Shown here: positions 34,734 to 48,300 of the stretch, one piece after another
Layout of the letters: every line of letters begins with the position of its first letter
Numbering within the stretch: the stretch's first letter is position 1
NCBI RefSeq assembly: GCF_018320785.1
Contig: NC_054872.1
Location: forward strand, 40,412,551 to 40,476,550
DNA: 64,000 nucleotides
Source of the DNA: Cheilinus undulatus
Taxonomy: Eukaryota; Chordata; Actinopteri; Labriformes; Labridae
Direction of reading: 5' to 3'
Made by a program: the position numbers and the translations under genes
The notes under the pieces: model-generated
The model's input: only the letters and a program-made list of their open reading frames with translations
The model's database searches: none
What the model was told of the DNA's origin: nothing

Positions 34734-36329
34734 CATACTCTTGATTTTTGTAGGAAAATCTCACATAATTTGTCTCTTAGTCCAGTATCTGCAATCCAAG
34801 ATGTTCAGAATTAATGATCAAGCATTAATTCAGCAGCAAGGTCAAGAATGCTCATCCATGAGACATTTAAACTGCTTCTTTTCCCCAATTAATAATCCAA
34901 AAACATTCCTGTTTGCTGGCTTCAATTCAGACAAAGACATCAAGTCCTGATACTTGTGAAGCTGGTTAGAGAAATGTTTGATATTTCTTGCATGAGAATT
35001 AGTTGTTTTTTTTTACTGTGACATTCTAGGTTTGTCAAGAGATTGCCGCAAAAGTCAGACAACCTTTCAAAAAACAGCATGCAAAAGCACATGGTTGGCT
35101 TGTTTTAAAAGCACAGTACCTTACACTTCTACTTGGTAGAGATTATAACGATTTTTAAGGTTGTTCTTTTGGCTAAAGCTACTAAACTAATTTTTATGTC
35201 TACGTGGGAAAATCTGGTTAATAAAACTGGAGAAACAGGGGCAATAGACACAAAAAGAAGCACTAATGTAGATAAACTGCATTTAAGATGTTGAGGGGGC
35301 AAGCCAGCACTCTTAAAGGATAAATTCACATAGAAAAATAGAAATCACACACTGTTCATAATCAATATAATCTTTCAAAAATACAGTAACCAAAAGAGAC
35401 TCCATTTTGATGTGAATCACAAGCTCATATGAAGGCAGAGGCTGATCACCATCACCAAAACCTGCTCTGTGTGAAAAAGGCAAAAACACCCAAAAATGAA
35501 AATAAAACCAAGATATCTGATATGCTGAGAAGTGAAAGCGCTACACATAGGAATCTGCTCTTTGTTTTTGCATGTACAGAGCTAAAATGCTTTCATTTTA
35601 TCCTCATTCGTACTAAACATGATAAAAGGCAAAATACGTGTACAGCATCCTTTGAAAACAGGAAGATTTACTTGATCTTTGTATATGCTAATCAAACAGA
35701 TAAACATCAGCCCAGATATTTGACGGGATATGTGCGTCATTTTTTGAGGCGGTAATGATATCAACAGTTGTAGACAAATCTGTCAAGTTCCTTCACTCTT
35801 TGTAGCAGCTTCACACGCTCAACTGGAAACAAAAAACATGTCCCTCGCTCCTGATTTCATTGGCGTTGAATAGAGAAAAAAAAAAGACTATCATGTGGCA
35901 CAGTGTGGCTGCTGGTTTCTGCAGCTACTGCTCCATTAAATGCATGCTGTAGATAATGAAAGTAACGAGTGAAGGAACAAGAACAAAAACGTTTCTAAGG
36001 CATCATAAGGTTTAAGCAGCGACCACAGCGCTGTAGATACATAAACTCATAGAGTCCAACTTTAACCTTTCACTCTTCACCGTGGCTCCCTGGAAGAAGA
36101 ATAAGTGATGTAACAGAAACCGAGGCGGAGAGCCGTCACCTCCAGGTCCAAGAATTCATGTCTATAGTTTTTATCCTCGCATGAGTCATCTGTCTGCATG
36201 CAGCATGATGTTGATTCTCCAAAATCCAACACAAAAATGCTAATATGAGCAAAAATAATCAGGCCGCGAAGGAGAAAAAACACCATTCTACGGACTGAAA
36301 CATCATTAGCATCTGTCAGGGTAGATCAT
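34734..36329. other. Probable b4galt3 3' untranslated region or flank
   Basis: This directly follows the b4galt3 stop (minus strand). Nothing coding was recognised. It most likely contains the 3' untranslated region, but the cleavage site is not assignable by eye. Confidence 0.4.
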
Positions 36330-39300
36330 TTATAAAGAGGGGGCTTTTTTGAGTTTGGCGGGGGTTTTGGCTTGGCCTTTAGCTGGGCCTTCGGCAGGTG
36401 CTTTGTCTGCAGGTTTGCCTACAGCTTTGGCAGGAGGAGGTGGAGTCGGGGAAGGAGGGTGCAGGCCGGCCTCAGTGCCGATGTTGACAGTGATGTTGGT
36501 GTAGAGCGGCAGATACTGCCGTGAGATTGTCTCGTATTCAACTGTGTTCATCCCGTCCAACTTCCAAGTGGTGCGTGTCTTTGCCAGCATGTTGAACCTT
36601 TAGATGCAGAGACAGAGAGAGCAGTGAGTATCGAAGAGTGTATTTTACAATGTTTTACAAAACAGCAGTTTTTTTTCAGCTGTTTCAATCTGTGACAGAA
36701 CAGTGCAGAGCCTGTTAGCCTGAACTACGCTGAGACCTCTAGTGTTTAAAAATAAAGCCAAAGGAAGTGAAAAAACAAGGGTGGCTGCAAAAACCGATGA
36801 ATTTTCATTAGGTCCAAAATCAAAATGCTCATATTTACTGCAAGAATAAAAATGTTATAGTTTGATTCAGAAAGCATTTGGTTTCAAAAGCTAAGATAGA
36901 AATTGTGTTTTTATTTTATTAAGCCTATAAGTTATTCATTAATTTGCATAACAAGTTGTACGCAGAAGGGCATAACCTTTCAAAAAGAGACTGGGAGGTT
37001 TACTGGACCAGTGTTGTGTGTGTCACATTCTTTATGGGCCAATCAGGGAACCAGAACATATGCAGTCTGCATGTGCCCCTTTATAATGTGACCTCGGCAG
37101 GCCGCCAACATCATCATCATCACTGGAGCCAGTGGGTAAATAAAGCTCTCGCTGAAGCTGGTCAGGAGAAGAGCAAAAACATCTTTTCCACTTGGGAAAG
37201 CTTTCAGTGTGGTTCTATGTTCTTCTTTTAATAAAGAAATGTTTTCCACTTCTGATAAAACTTCTGCAAGAGCTGCATCTACAGTAATGTCTTCCCCCCA
37301 CCTTATTCTCCCCAAATGATGCTGACTGGTTGCTTCATTCTCTGACTGGGAACAATCATTTCAGCTCACAGCTCTAGTTCTACTTGATGACAGCCATGGA
37401 ATCTGGCCAATCCACTGGCTTTGCAAAGTTACTAGGTGTACCAATGGCCTAGTGGTTGGCTTGGGCTCCATTTACAGAAAGTACTCTTCCAAGCAGGCAG
37501 TCCAGGTTAAAGGTATCTTTCTCATACGTCATTACAATTCTCTTTCCCTGATCTCTCACACAATCCACTGTCCTGTCACTCCAAATAAAGGCAAAGGCAA
37601 GGATAGAGGTAAGCTTTCAAAAAGGTTGTTTGCAATCATATGACCCTGAACGCTCCATGGGCAGCAGGAAAGGGGGGCAGCATTTGGGAATGAATGGGAA
37701 ACGAAGGAATAGTGGTACTTTCAAACTCTAACTGGACCTGTATGTTGCAATTATCATCAGAAATTTTCTACATACATAGAGTATGATCCCTAAACTTCAC
37801 AAAAAAGTGATATTTACCTAGGTTTAACCAGTGGATTGGTTTTATTTTCTCACTCTGAATGCTTGGCATGGTTGTTAACAGTTCAAAACATGACCTTTTA
37901 CTAGCGTTTCTCTATGTCAATGAGACATTGTCCCCCATCCGGAGTTCTCTGCTGCTGTGTGACGTCATCTGCAAAGAGCCTACATGGCTGCTATGGCTGG
38001 ACTTTAACAAGCCTATTCAGAAGCCAGTGGGCAAAGAACAGGACTTTCTTTTGGTCAGGAATCTCATCAGTTAGGTTCTTGATCTCATCTAAGTTTCTTA
38101 GGGGGGTAAATAAATCTAAATAGAATGTCTTATGTAGTCTATGACCCTTACACACTTCAGAAATTTTAAATCTGTGCACACTGAATTAAGATTTGTTAAA
38201 ATGTCTGGGTCAAACTGAACACAAGTGACGATACCTCTTTGGGTTCACATCGTTGCCTTTGTCCAGCTTGTGTTTTATCATCTTGTATCGGCCGACCTTT
38301 AACGACGGACGAGTGATATACATCCCCGCCAAAGACACTCTGAAAGGACAACATAATAAACAAATTAATGAATAAATCTGCATTATTCCAACAGTCCAGC
38401 TGGGTTCTCATCTTTTGGCTCATTTAACTCAGCTTTTCTTACCTGACTCCGATATCGTCATCCTCTCCACCCCAGCCCCAGTAGTTGTTGGGAAAACCAT
38501 TCATTTTGAGGTAGTGCAGTGGTGTCAGAGCTGACACTCCTCCGAAGTACATCTTGTACGGAAGCCTGGTGGGGGTTAAAAGATTAAATGGACAAAGATA
38601 AGTGTTTCGAATAACAGTGGGGTCGACCTATTATCAGTCTGACTGATTATTCAGGCAGATATTTGGCTTTTAGGTGATTATAAATATCAGTATTCTATAA
38701 AGTCAATTAATTACTATTTTGGTTCCAATGCAAAACGTGTCTTCCCCTCTGGCTTAATTTTCAAACTCCACAGTCTCAACTAATGTTCTTTAAACAACAC
38801 AATCTGATTGGCTAGCGATAACATGAGTACTAGCCAATCAACACTTAAGCCTAGGTACCACTGATATAGTGAGCATATAGTATATAGTGACATCACTTCC
38901 TGTTTTCCTGCTTTCCTCTACTGTATTGTTCTGTGCCGTTTCTCATGCTGATAAAGCTGTGGCTAAATTAATTAGTTTACCTCAGTTTGATTGTGAAATC
39001 TTACTTTTGCCACATTAAGTACATTTTGTACGTCTTAATAAATGCATATCGGTTATAAATAGCGGTTATCAGCCTCATGAACTATTGATCATTTCCCTGA
39101 AAAACCCATATCTTTTAACCCCTGCTCTGCAGGGCTGCTTTCAATAAAGTTTACTAGTTATTCGCCGATGAGCAGACCCTAACTTCATCAAGCTTCATAG
39201 AAAAAAAAAGGTCTTATTTTGTCCAGGAGATTCGCCTTTGCTTTGGTCTAAGTCTTTTTTAGAAGTAACAGTAGAATAATTAGTCAAGCCTCCTGAAAAA

Positions 39301-42300
39301 GAAGGTACATTTGTGGGTATTATTATGAGAAAAGTTTACGTTATTACTGCTAAAATGTTATATCACTGTTTACCAGTCACTAAGCTCATATTCTGCAACC
39401 ACAAGTACAAATGAATTAGCCAAAAGAAGAACCCCCATCTCTAGTGGTTCAATGAGTGTTGCACAAAGCTGAAATTAACACGCTTGATCTAACAGATTCA
39501 GAGTTATTTTGCAGTTAACATTTGCATGGTGTTGAAAGGATCTAATTCTGAACAAACACTTCAAAAAATCTATCATTTAAAGACTTATTTAATCTAGTGT
39601 TTTTTTGAAAAGAAGTCAAGTTAAAAAAGTTGCTTTAGATATTTTCTTCCAGTTCTTGATCTCAAGCCACTACATGAATGCAAAAGAAATATAGATACTT
39701 TGATTAATAAAATGATATAATTGAAGTTTAACTACTTGTCGTCTCATGTCTTGAAATAAAGACCAGGATATCCCTCACTCATTGGCACTCTTAAGCTTGA
39801 TCATTGCATTGGTTTGGGTGATTGAAAACCAGAATTAGAGAACATTTCACCAGTGTAGGCACATGTTTTTCAACTCAAAATAGAAAAATGAAATAAAATT
39901 GGAAGCCTTACGCCTAACTTTTGATTCTCTCTCAAGTCCATGTAGCATTGAACCCTCTGCAGACACCTGCATATGTAGCTGACATGCACCTCCACAAAAA
40001 TATAACCCATCATTGAGGCCCCGTCCACAAGGAAACAAAATCAGGAGTATGTGCAAAAGTTTTTTGTCTGATCGGCGTTTCATCCACACGGAAACGGCGT
40101 TTCCAGTGACTGTAAACGATACTTTTTGGAAACGAGTTCCAGAGTGCATAAATCCGTAAACGACTAACGTTTTGTCTCCGTGTGGATGGCTATCCGCATC
40201 TTTCTTGAAACAATTACATCACACACAGCAAAGCTCTCGTAAGGCGCCTGCGCATCCGACCAAAACAAACATGGCGGATTACAGATTTGTGTTTGTGCTG
40301 CAGAAGCTACTGGGCTTGTTATGGCTTTTACAGCAAAATCTGATGCTACTTTACCACCACCACGAAACGCACACACCATATGTTCTTAAATCCAACACAG
40401 AGAACAACCAGAAGGGCAACTAGAAGAAACTTTGTGTCAGTTTTCTGTGATCTTCTCTAGTTTGGCGTGTTACAGCATCACATATAGGCTTGGCATATAT
40501 ACTACAGTGTTTTCAGTCGTTTTCAGCATTTCCGTGCTTACGCTGATATTTCCTGAAATGATTACGTCTTTACGGAAAACTTTTTCAAAACAGAACGGTA
40601 GTATATTGTTTTCATCTCCATGTGGGCAGGGCCTGAATCAATGCAGACAGGACGCCCTGTGACTGGTCTGCTGGGTAGCACTGGGTGGCTGCCAGTCTCT
40701 GAGTCTCTGAATAATGACTGCAGGTGAAATAAATGGCTGCAGATGGCTATGTAATCTAAGCAAACATGCGTTTCCTCATCCATGCATCTCTCTCTGTCTC
40801 AACGAGGACAAAAATGTTCTTCTCAGCTGATTTAGTGACTGTATTTTCCATCTCCCTTGATGTCTCCCCTCCTTTCTTCTTTCCACTATCAACTGCAGAC
40901 TCATATTTATCAACTCCAACATAATAATGTTGGTTTAAATTTCCATGGTTTCCTGTACTCAAACAACTAGGATGTAATAGCAGGACTGGGAACTGAGGTG
41001 AAAAAGCACTTCCAAGTAGTGTAATCACAATGGCATAATCCACTGCTGTACAGCTACAGCATAGATTCAACAGAGAAGTAAAAACCAGGTTTTAGTGTTA
41101 TTAGTAGGGGGCACAGTCCAGAAAGAAAAGTCTTACTTGTAGCCAAACTTGTCCATGGCGATGGCCGAGTGTTTGGGGTTTGAGTCACAGATGTAGGTGT
41201 TGCGATCGTCTTCAGGGATGAGGTCAACATCGTGGAAGAAAAGACAGTCCCAGTCTTCCTCCCTCATGGCTTCACGAAAACCAATATTCATCAGCTTGGC
41301 CCGATTAAAAGTGTAGTTTCCCGCCTGTGAAAAAAGAGATGGTGTCAAAACAGGGAACAATCGATCCATTATTAGGGATTGGAATCGATAGAATTTTATC
41401 GATACTGATGCCATTATTGATTCTTCTCATCGATTTGATTCATTATCGATTCTCTTATTGATTCCTCCCTGTGAATTTTCTTTTTTTGATTGAAAAATGT
41501 TAAAAATCAAGCGTTTGAGAGGAGAACATTCTAAAATATACAAAAAATCTTTTTTGTTGGAAATGTCTCAGTAAAAACAAAACCGCTCTCTGGATCTTTT
41601 ATCTCTGAACTTGAATAAGAATACAGTATTACCACTCATTTTCTTTAAAAAATAAAACCTTAAAATAAATCTAAAACTAGTCTCTGGATCCTAGATCTCC
41701 GTAAGCATCAAAATAAATTGAGCTCTTGTGCAAAATTAACAGTTATTGGGCAAAAGATGCATATCATGCATTAGACATCAATGTTTGTTTCAACGTTTCA
41801 CATTGACCTGTGTGAGTCATTTTTGGAGAAATGAAGCCAGTTTTGACCACTTTAGTCTGTTTTTGTGACAGTTCACTAGAAATGGGTGGTAATAGGGTAA
41901 TACTATATCCTAAGGGAATTAAAAATAGCTACGGTGTTGCTTTTATTACCATCATGAAGATGGTAATGTGCAATGAGCGCATATTAATAATCAATTCCTC
42001 GAGAATATGTATACTTTTCCACCCGCAGCACCGCTGCCTGTGTATGATGACGCTTTAAAAGTAATGACTGAACTCCTGTTAATGATGTCGGGACAGTTTT
42101 GCAAAGGACGAACACTCACATACATACTAGCGCACAGATACTCGTGTGCCATGGCACAGGCACGGAGCGGGCACAGTTCTGGCACCTCGGTAGTATTCTC
42201 TACAGTCAAACTGTTAGAGGTGCACCACTGGCTCCAATGTGATCTAAGACAACATGAGTTTAAAAATGCTCTAATTCTTCTTTCTAGGCATAGATCAGTG

Positions 42301-45300
42301 ATGAAATATTATTATGCATGCCCACAGGTGCTGCGTCCTGTGGCAGCCATGCCATGCCATGTACAATCAAAACCACTGAGGGTTTTAAAAATGTTTAAAC
42401 TCATCTTTACCAGTTTAATGTAAAATGAAGATGAAATTAATCCATGCTTGTTGGTCTTTTTATGTGCTTGAGTATTCTGTGACTTTTTTTAAGACCATCG
42501 TAAAGTAAACACTTGGCAGGAGGGGGCTCACCATTGAAGCAAAAAGTGGACATAAACAATAATAAAGTCCAATCTTAATCTGTTTAAAAGCAGACTGAAC
42601 ATTACTTCACATTCAAAGATTCTATGATATTAGATTTGGATTATTACCTCTCATCTTAGCTCTGGGAGGTGGGGAGGGGAGGAAGGAAAAAGAGGACACG
42701 TCTGTGTCATTGAAAAAGAGAAACTTCATTTGATCCCCTGCCCTGATTCAAACTGTTTTACTTAAATAATTCACTTTTCGTGCTCCTGTAAACGTCTCCT
42801 TATAAAAGTGTTTTATTTTAGACTCAAAGCAATTAGATAAAGGCTTAGATGAAGCGCTTCAGAGGTGTGTGCTCCACTCGTTGTGCTTACACATGCATGC
42901 CGACAAGTGTTTAATGTGTTTTTTAAACACCTTGTGGCGATACTGTACAGCCCCGTAAATGTTTATTTTCTCTATTCATGTTTGCTGACTGCCACATGCG
43001 AGGCCTGTTTTTTATGGCACACAGAGGTGAGGCATCGATAAGGGAGTCGTTAAGATTAAATGTAAATGATGTTGATGGATCGAGCCGATTGGAACCGGTT
43101 CTCAACGGGAACCGGTTCTCTGTTCCCATCCCTATCCATTATCTATACTGCTTATCCTGTTCAGGGCTGTAGCTGATCCCAGATGTCACTGGGCAAAGGG
43201 TGGGGTACCCCCCTTGACCCACCAATTACAGGGATGATGGCCATGACCCAAGCCATAACATAAGAGCCTGGCTGCTAATTCATAACAGGACATTTTTTTG
43301 TGAGGGTTTACAGAATAAGCAAGACAGTGCTTGTGAAAATTTGCCCATCAAGTATTCAGCATTGGAACACAACTGCACCTTCAAGCACCCAAATACTGAG
43401 CTTCCATATAAGGCAAATTTCAGATGTTAAAGTAATATGCCTAAAGAATAAGTACAGAGCACCCCAGTTCTTTCCGCCTCATGTTAATCTGGATAAATCG
43501 GGTGCAATATAAAAATGGAACATAAAATGGGAGCTTATACCAGATACCCTGCTGAAGAGCCACTTAGTCTTTGCTGAAGAAATTATTTCAGCAGTATAGC
43601 CCTGTGGGAAAAGTCCATTTTTAGCCATTTGTGGGAAATCCTTTTAGCTTTTTAGCTGTAATGCACAAATCCGACAGCCATGATTCACACTAAGGAAAAA
43701 GCCTCGATTTGACTCACTAGGAAATGAAAGACTTATTGCTCATCTCTACCACAACATTGCATCATATTTTTCAGGCCTTATTTAGATGTCAATTCCCTGA
43801 TTTGGCCTGAAATCTAACACACTGCAGCCTCTGCAGCATTCTTTGTGAACACATAATTTCTAGGTGTCCGCTGAGCAGAGACAGAAAGACAGATTTAACA
43901 ACAGAATGCCAGCAGAAGACATGCAAGAGATAAACTGCTGAGGTGTTAATATGAATGTATTGTTACAGCTGAAGCTAAGGAGATTAAACCCTCTAAGCCA
44001 CTTGGGCATTAACCTGTAACTTGCACATGCAGCTACAGCACACAAGAGGGCGCCTTTTATCAAGTCTGAAGTGAAGTGGACTGGAAACAATGGCTACACT
44101 CAGCACACAGACCAAGTTATTGACATGTGAGCTGTAAATATCTAACAAATCAATCAAACTTCTTTGACTCTTCGGCTGTGTGTGCATCACCTGGTGAATG
44201 ACATATATCCCATAATGCAGCTGTTGTCGCTGTAGAAAAGGATGTAGATAGTACAGGAGGAACTTGAGGTGGTGCTCTCTGTGTCTGTGGGGAATGATGA
44301 TGGCTGTTTTGTGTCTGGCCTCACAGTCGGGCGGCCTGTAGCGTCCTCCACGCACCACCAGAGGATTTTTTCTCTGAACCTCTGCCAGAGTGAGTCCTGA
44401 CGGGAAGCTGACGTGGATCGGCCCACCTGCAGGGCAGAAATGAGTCTGCTGTCATTATCAGGAGGAAACATTACGTGCCGATGGAGCAAAAGCAAATCAT
44501 GTGGTTGGTGTATGAAAGACCATGATTTGAATGGAACTTCATGGCTGAAAGTGACATCTTCTCTCCCTCAAAGGCAGAAAAAGCTGAATGTGTTAGGAAT
44601 GTGAATTTTGTTAAATAACTTATTTCCTTGCATGCCTTCTTTTCATCTCACTGGAATGCAAAGAAATAAAAATTCTGGCCTTTAATCAAGGTTTAAATTG
44701 GCAGAATAACTCTTTACTCTCATACAAAGAAGGCATGATTCCTTACCAAACATGCACAGGGGCAACACCAAAAACAGAAAGATTAACAAAGAACAAAGAA
44801 AGCAAAGAATTAAAAGAAAAAAATCAACTGCTTCTAAAATAATTTATATTTAATGGAATAAGGATGATAAGCTGTGCCTAGTTAAAGTCTGTGATTTTAT
44901 GTTTTTGAAGAGTTCAGTCAGGAACACTTGTCATACATTTAACTGTTTATTGTAAAGTGGATATACACTTGGTTGAGAAGTCTCTGCCCAGAAAAGATGC
45001 CTCCTGGGTTAGCCAAGCACCATGCATTGACTCTCCTGGGAGTGCCTGGCTAGAAACTCCCATATGAATAGATACATTTATGACAATGTGTGTTGAATAC
45101 AATAAAATTAGTTCAGAAGCAATTAATCCATAGTAGCATAAATCTGAAAATGAGGGTGCAACAAGCTTAATGCTATAGAGGAGGAGGCTGGGGTGGTGGA
45201 GGGGAAGTTGAGCTTGTAGAAGTGTGGCGGCTCTGTTGTACAGTAAAATAATACACTTTCAAAAGTGTAGTTTAACTAAATAGACACTTACAAAGTTTTA

Positions 45301-48300
45301 AATGTAACTCTTTAGCTCAATTAATGCTGTCAATTTAAGCTTGTTTATTGAGTTGACTTTACTTGAACAACCTGGTTGGAGATCTATTCTCATGTTCTTG
45401 CCAATGAGGAAAGCAGCCAAAATATTGGTTATATATGTTGGCAGGAATTGTAATATCTGCTAATATCATTCATTTATGTTTTAAGCTAATATGTACTGAT
45501 GCAGGCAGCTGCAAAAGTTGTGCATCCCAATTGTTTTCTTTTTCGCCCACTCCTTTATGGGAGTCATTTGAGTTGTTCATGTAGCGCTTGAGGTAACATG
45601 GATCAGGTTTTTTCAATAACCATTTTCTGGCTTAAGGAAAATGGCCGCTATTTAAATGTCAAATAATTTTTAAAATCAGTCCAAACTCTGGCGAACTACT
45701 GAGGGTCTGAGAATTAAAGCCCCCCTGTAGCACAGTCCACTGGCACAGCTTCCAGTTGTAGTTCATATGTCGACCTTAAATGCCCCAAATCAGACACATA
45801 ACATTGAATTATTTAAGGGGATGCACAGCATTATCGGTGTGATATTGGCACATATGTAAATTTCATTTGTTTTCAGCCAATATATTGGCTTTAAATATCG
45901 GTAGTATGTACAAAAAATCTGTGAAGATTTAAGCAGAACCAACAGACTAAAGTTTTTTTTCAAGGACTGGCATTTCAGGGTTGAGCTACAGCTAGTTGAA
46001 TTTTTTTTCTCACTTGAAGAATGCTTGTGTTATTTACGCACTTTGGCAGGATTGTCTCAGAGAACCAACATGAAAAGCTTTACTTTAATTAGGAGAATTA
46101 ATCTAAATAAAGATGGTAAAAATGAGGATCAAAGTTTTATTTGTTGCTCTGCAGAGCTCACTGTGTGTTATCCATACATCAATGATATATTAAATGAATA
46201 TGATATTATCAGCTTTCAAGATGGGGACATAAAAGCATGTTTTAGCTCTTAAAAAGCAGCACGCAAACAGAGGGAGGCCAGCCTGAACCTGCTGCAGAGT
46301 GAGAGAAGAGTGGCTGTGAGACCTCAGTCAATCAATCAGTCTTTGTTTGTGTGGTGCCAATTCATAACCAAAGTTATCTGAAAACACCTTACAAAGAGGG
46401 CAGGTCTAAACCGTACTCTCCGTTATGGTCTATTATAGTAGACCAGAGTTAATCACTAATAGACTAATGGAGGCTAATTAAAAGTACCAAGAATATAAAC
46501 TGCTTTGTTCTGACTGTTAAAGGGGATTAAAGAAAGCCTGAAATGTCCACTAGCCTTTAAAACAAATGAAGTGTGTTTTATCATTTCTGAGTTTCTTGCC
46601 AAACATATCAGCTGTAATTCTTACATTTTAGAGGGCTGGATGAGAAGCCGTCTCTTACAACCTTCAGTCATTTGTCTGTGCGCACTTGCACACACAGGAG
46701 CGGATTAGATTGATTATTCAAGTCCAAAGACATGCTGACTGATTATATGTAAAGTTGTTTTTCATGTTTGTTTTCAGCTCTTTAACACTCTCAGGATTTG
46801 TACAGTTTGGATTAAATATCTCCCTTAACCCAATCACAGTAGTTTAAAAATATTTCCTATTTAAGACATTAAATATTTAATGTGTCTTGAGTTTCTTCTT
46901 TTTTCTCCCCCGAATAACTGCAGGTTTCCCTGCTTTAATCTCCTAGGATATTTTCCAAATTATATTAAGGTGTACAACATAATTTCAATCCTTAATGAAT
47001 GCAGGATGTTTAATTTATTTCATAAATCGATAAAGGAAGGTTTGTTTATCTAAGATATGTTGCTCACATGGACTGTTAGAGGTTTGGTTCAATGTTAAAT
47101 AAATTCTAAATGCTATGTCTAATCTAACGACATTGATTCATGCTGCACTTAAGAGGAACAGCTCATTTCTACTGCCCTAAACATGTGGTGCCCTATAATT
47201 CAAAAAGCAAACTGTTTGAATATCAGTACTGATACTGGGACCAGCTAAAATAAGATTAGAAATACTGCAATATAAGAATATTGGATATTAGCAAAATTCC
47301 TGTATCATGCATCCTTAATGACAAACAAATTCAAACAGGTAAAATGTTTGACATTAGTTCAAACATATACGTTTTTGCTTTAAATACTGCTGTTAAAGAT
47401 GTTTCACTTACAGTTTATCCAAGGTTTTGATTTCATAGTTCCAACAAGCAATTAGAATATGTCACTTTAAATAAACAAAGGTTCCTCAACTAAATAATAA
47501 AGAAAATCAGAGAGGAGTTGGTGTCACGTGTTGCGGCACTATCAGGGTTTTCTGAACACAAGCTAAGTATCAACTTACAGGATTTGGTTATAATTTCCAA
47601 CTCTCTTTGTGCATCCTTCACTCATTTCACCCACCCTTAAACCAGCTTTACTTATTCCCTGGTGGTTTCTGTTGACTTCCTGTCACTGGACAGAATATCC
47701 ACAGGTACTTCAGTTACCTTTATATCCATTCTGTTACTCCAGGAAACTAGTCAACACCTCATGGCTCAGTTATCAGTCAAGTAGTGTAGAGTGACCGTCA
47801 GTTACGTGAGAACAAGGCTTTAAGGTTTATTCAAAGATTACAGCCTGGAAACAGAAAACTGAGCCTTCTTTGACTGTCTTTGCCCCGTAAACTGAACAAA
47901 CATTCAGCAGGATCTGGATGTCTTGGTGATGTTTAAGGAGTGTGTGGCACATAGAAGACAAACAGAGAAGGATTTATTCTCCACTTACAACCTTTTGTTT
48001 CCTAAAAGTTGTAATCAATTCTCACTCTCTTTGTAAGCACAGTTTGCTCAGTTGTCATTGAGACGAGAGGTGTGGTTAAAAGGAGTGAGCAAGGAAGAAT
48101 TTCAACTTAGAGGGGGATGTTTTTTACATTTATTTCCCCTCTTAAATAACACAGTTATGTTACCATCAAATTAAAACAAAGTTATCATTAATTCTGTACA
48201 AAAACCTGATAAAATGTCAGATTTCAAAACATACCATGTATAACACTCCAACCCCCCACAAACCTCAAGTTCCTGATCATGGCTTTTCTTCTGGGCATTC

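Noticed and set aside
35429..35755. 108-codon plus-strand frame
   Set aside because: Lys/Thr/Asn-rich translation of AT-rich DNA in the probable b4galt3 3' untranslated region or flank, without any family resemblance.
42007..42423. 138-codon open frame within the intronic hAT element
   Set aside because: The translation lacks hAT dimerisation or DDE motifs and starts in subterminal repeat sequence. Likely chance.
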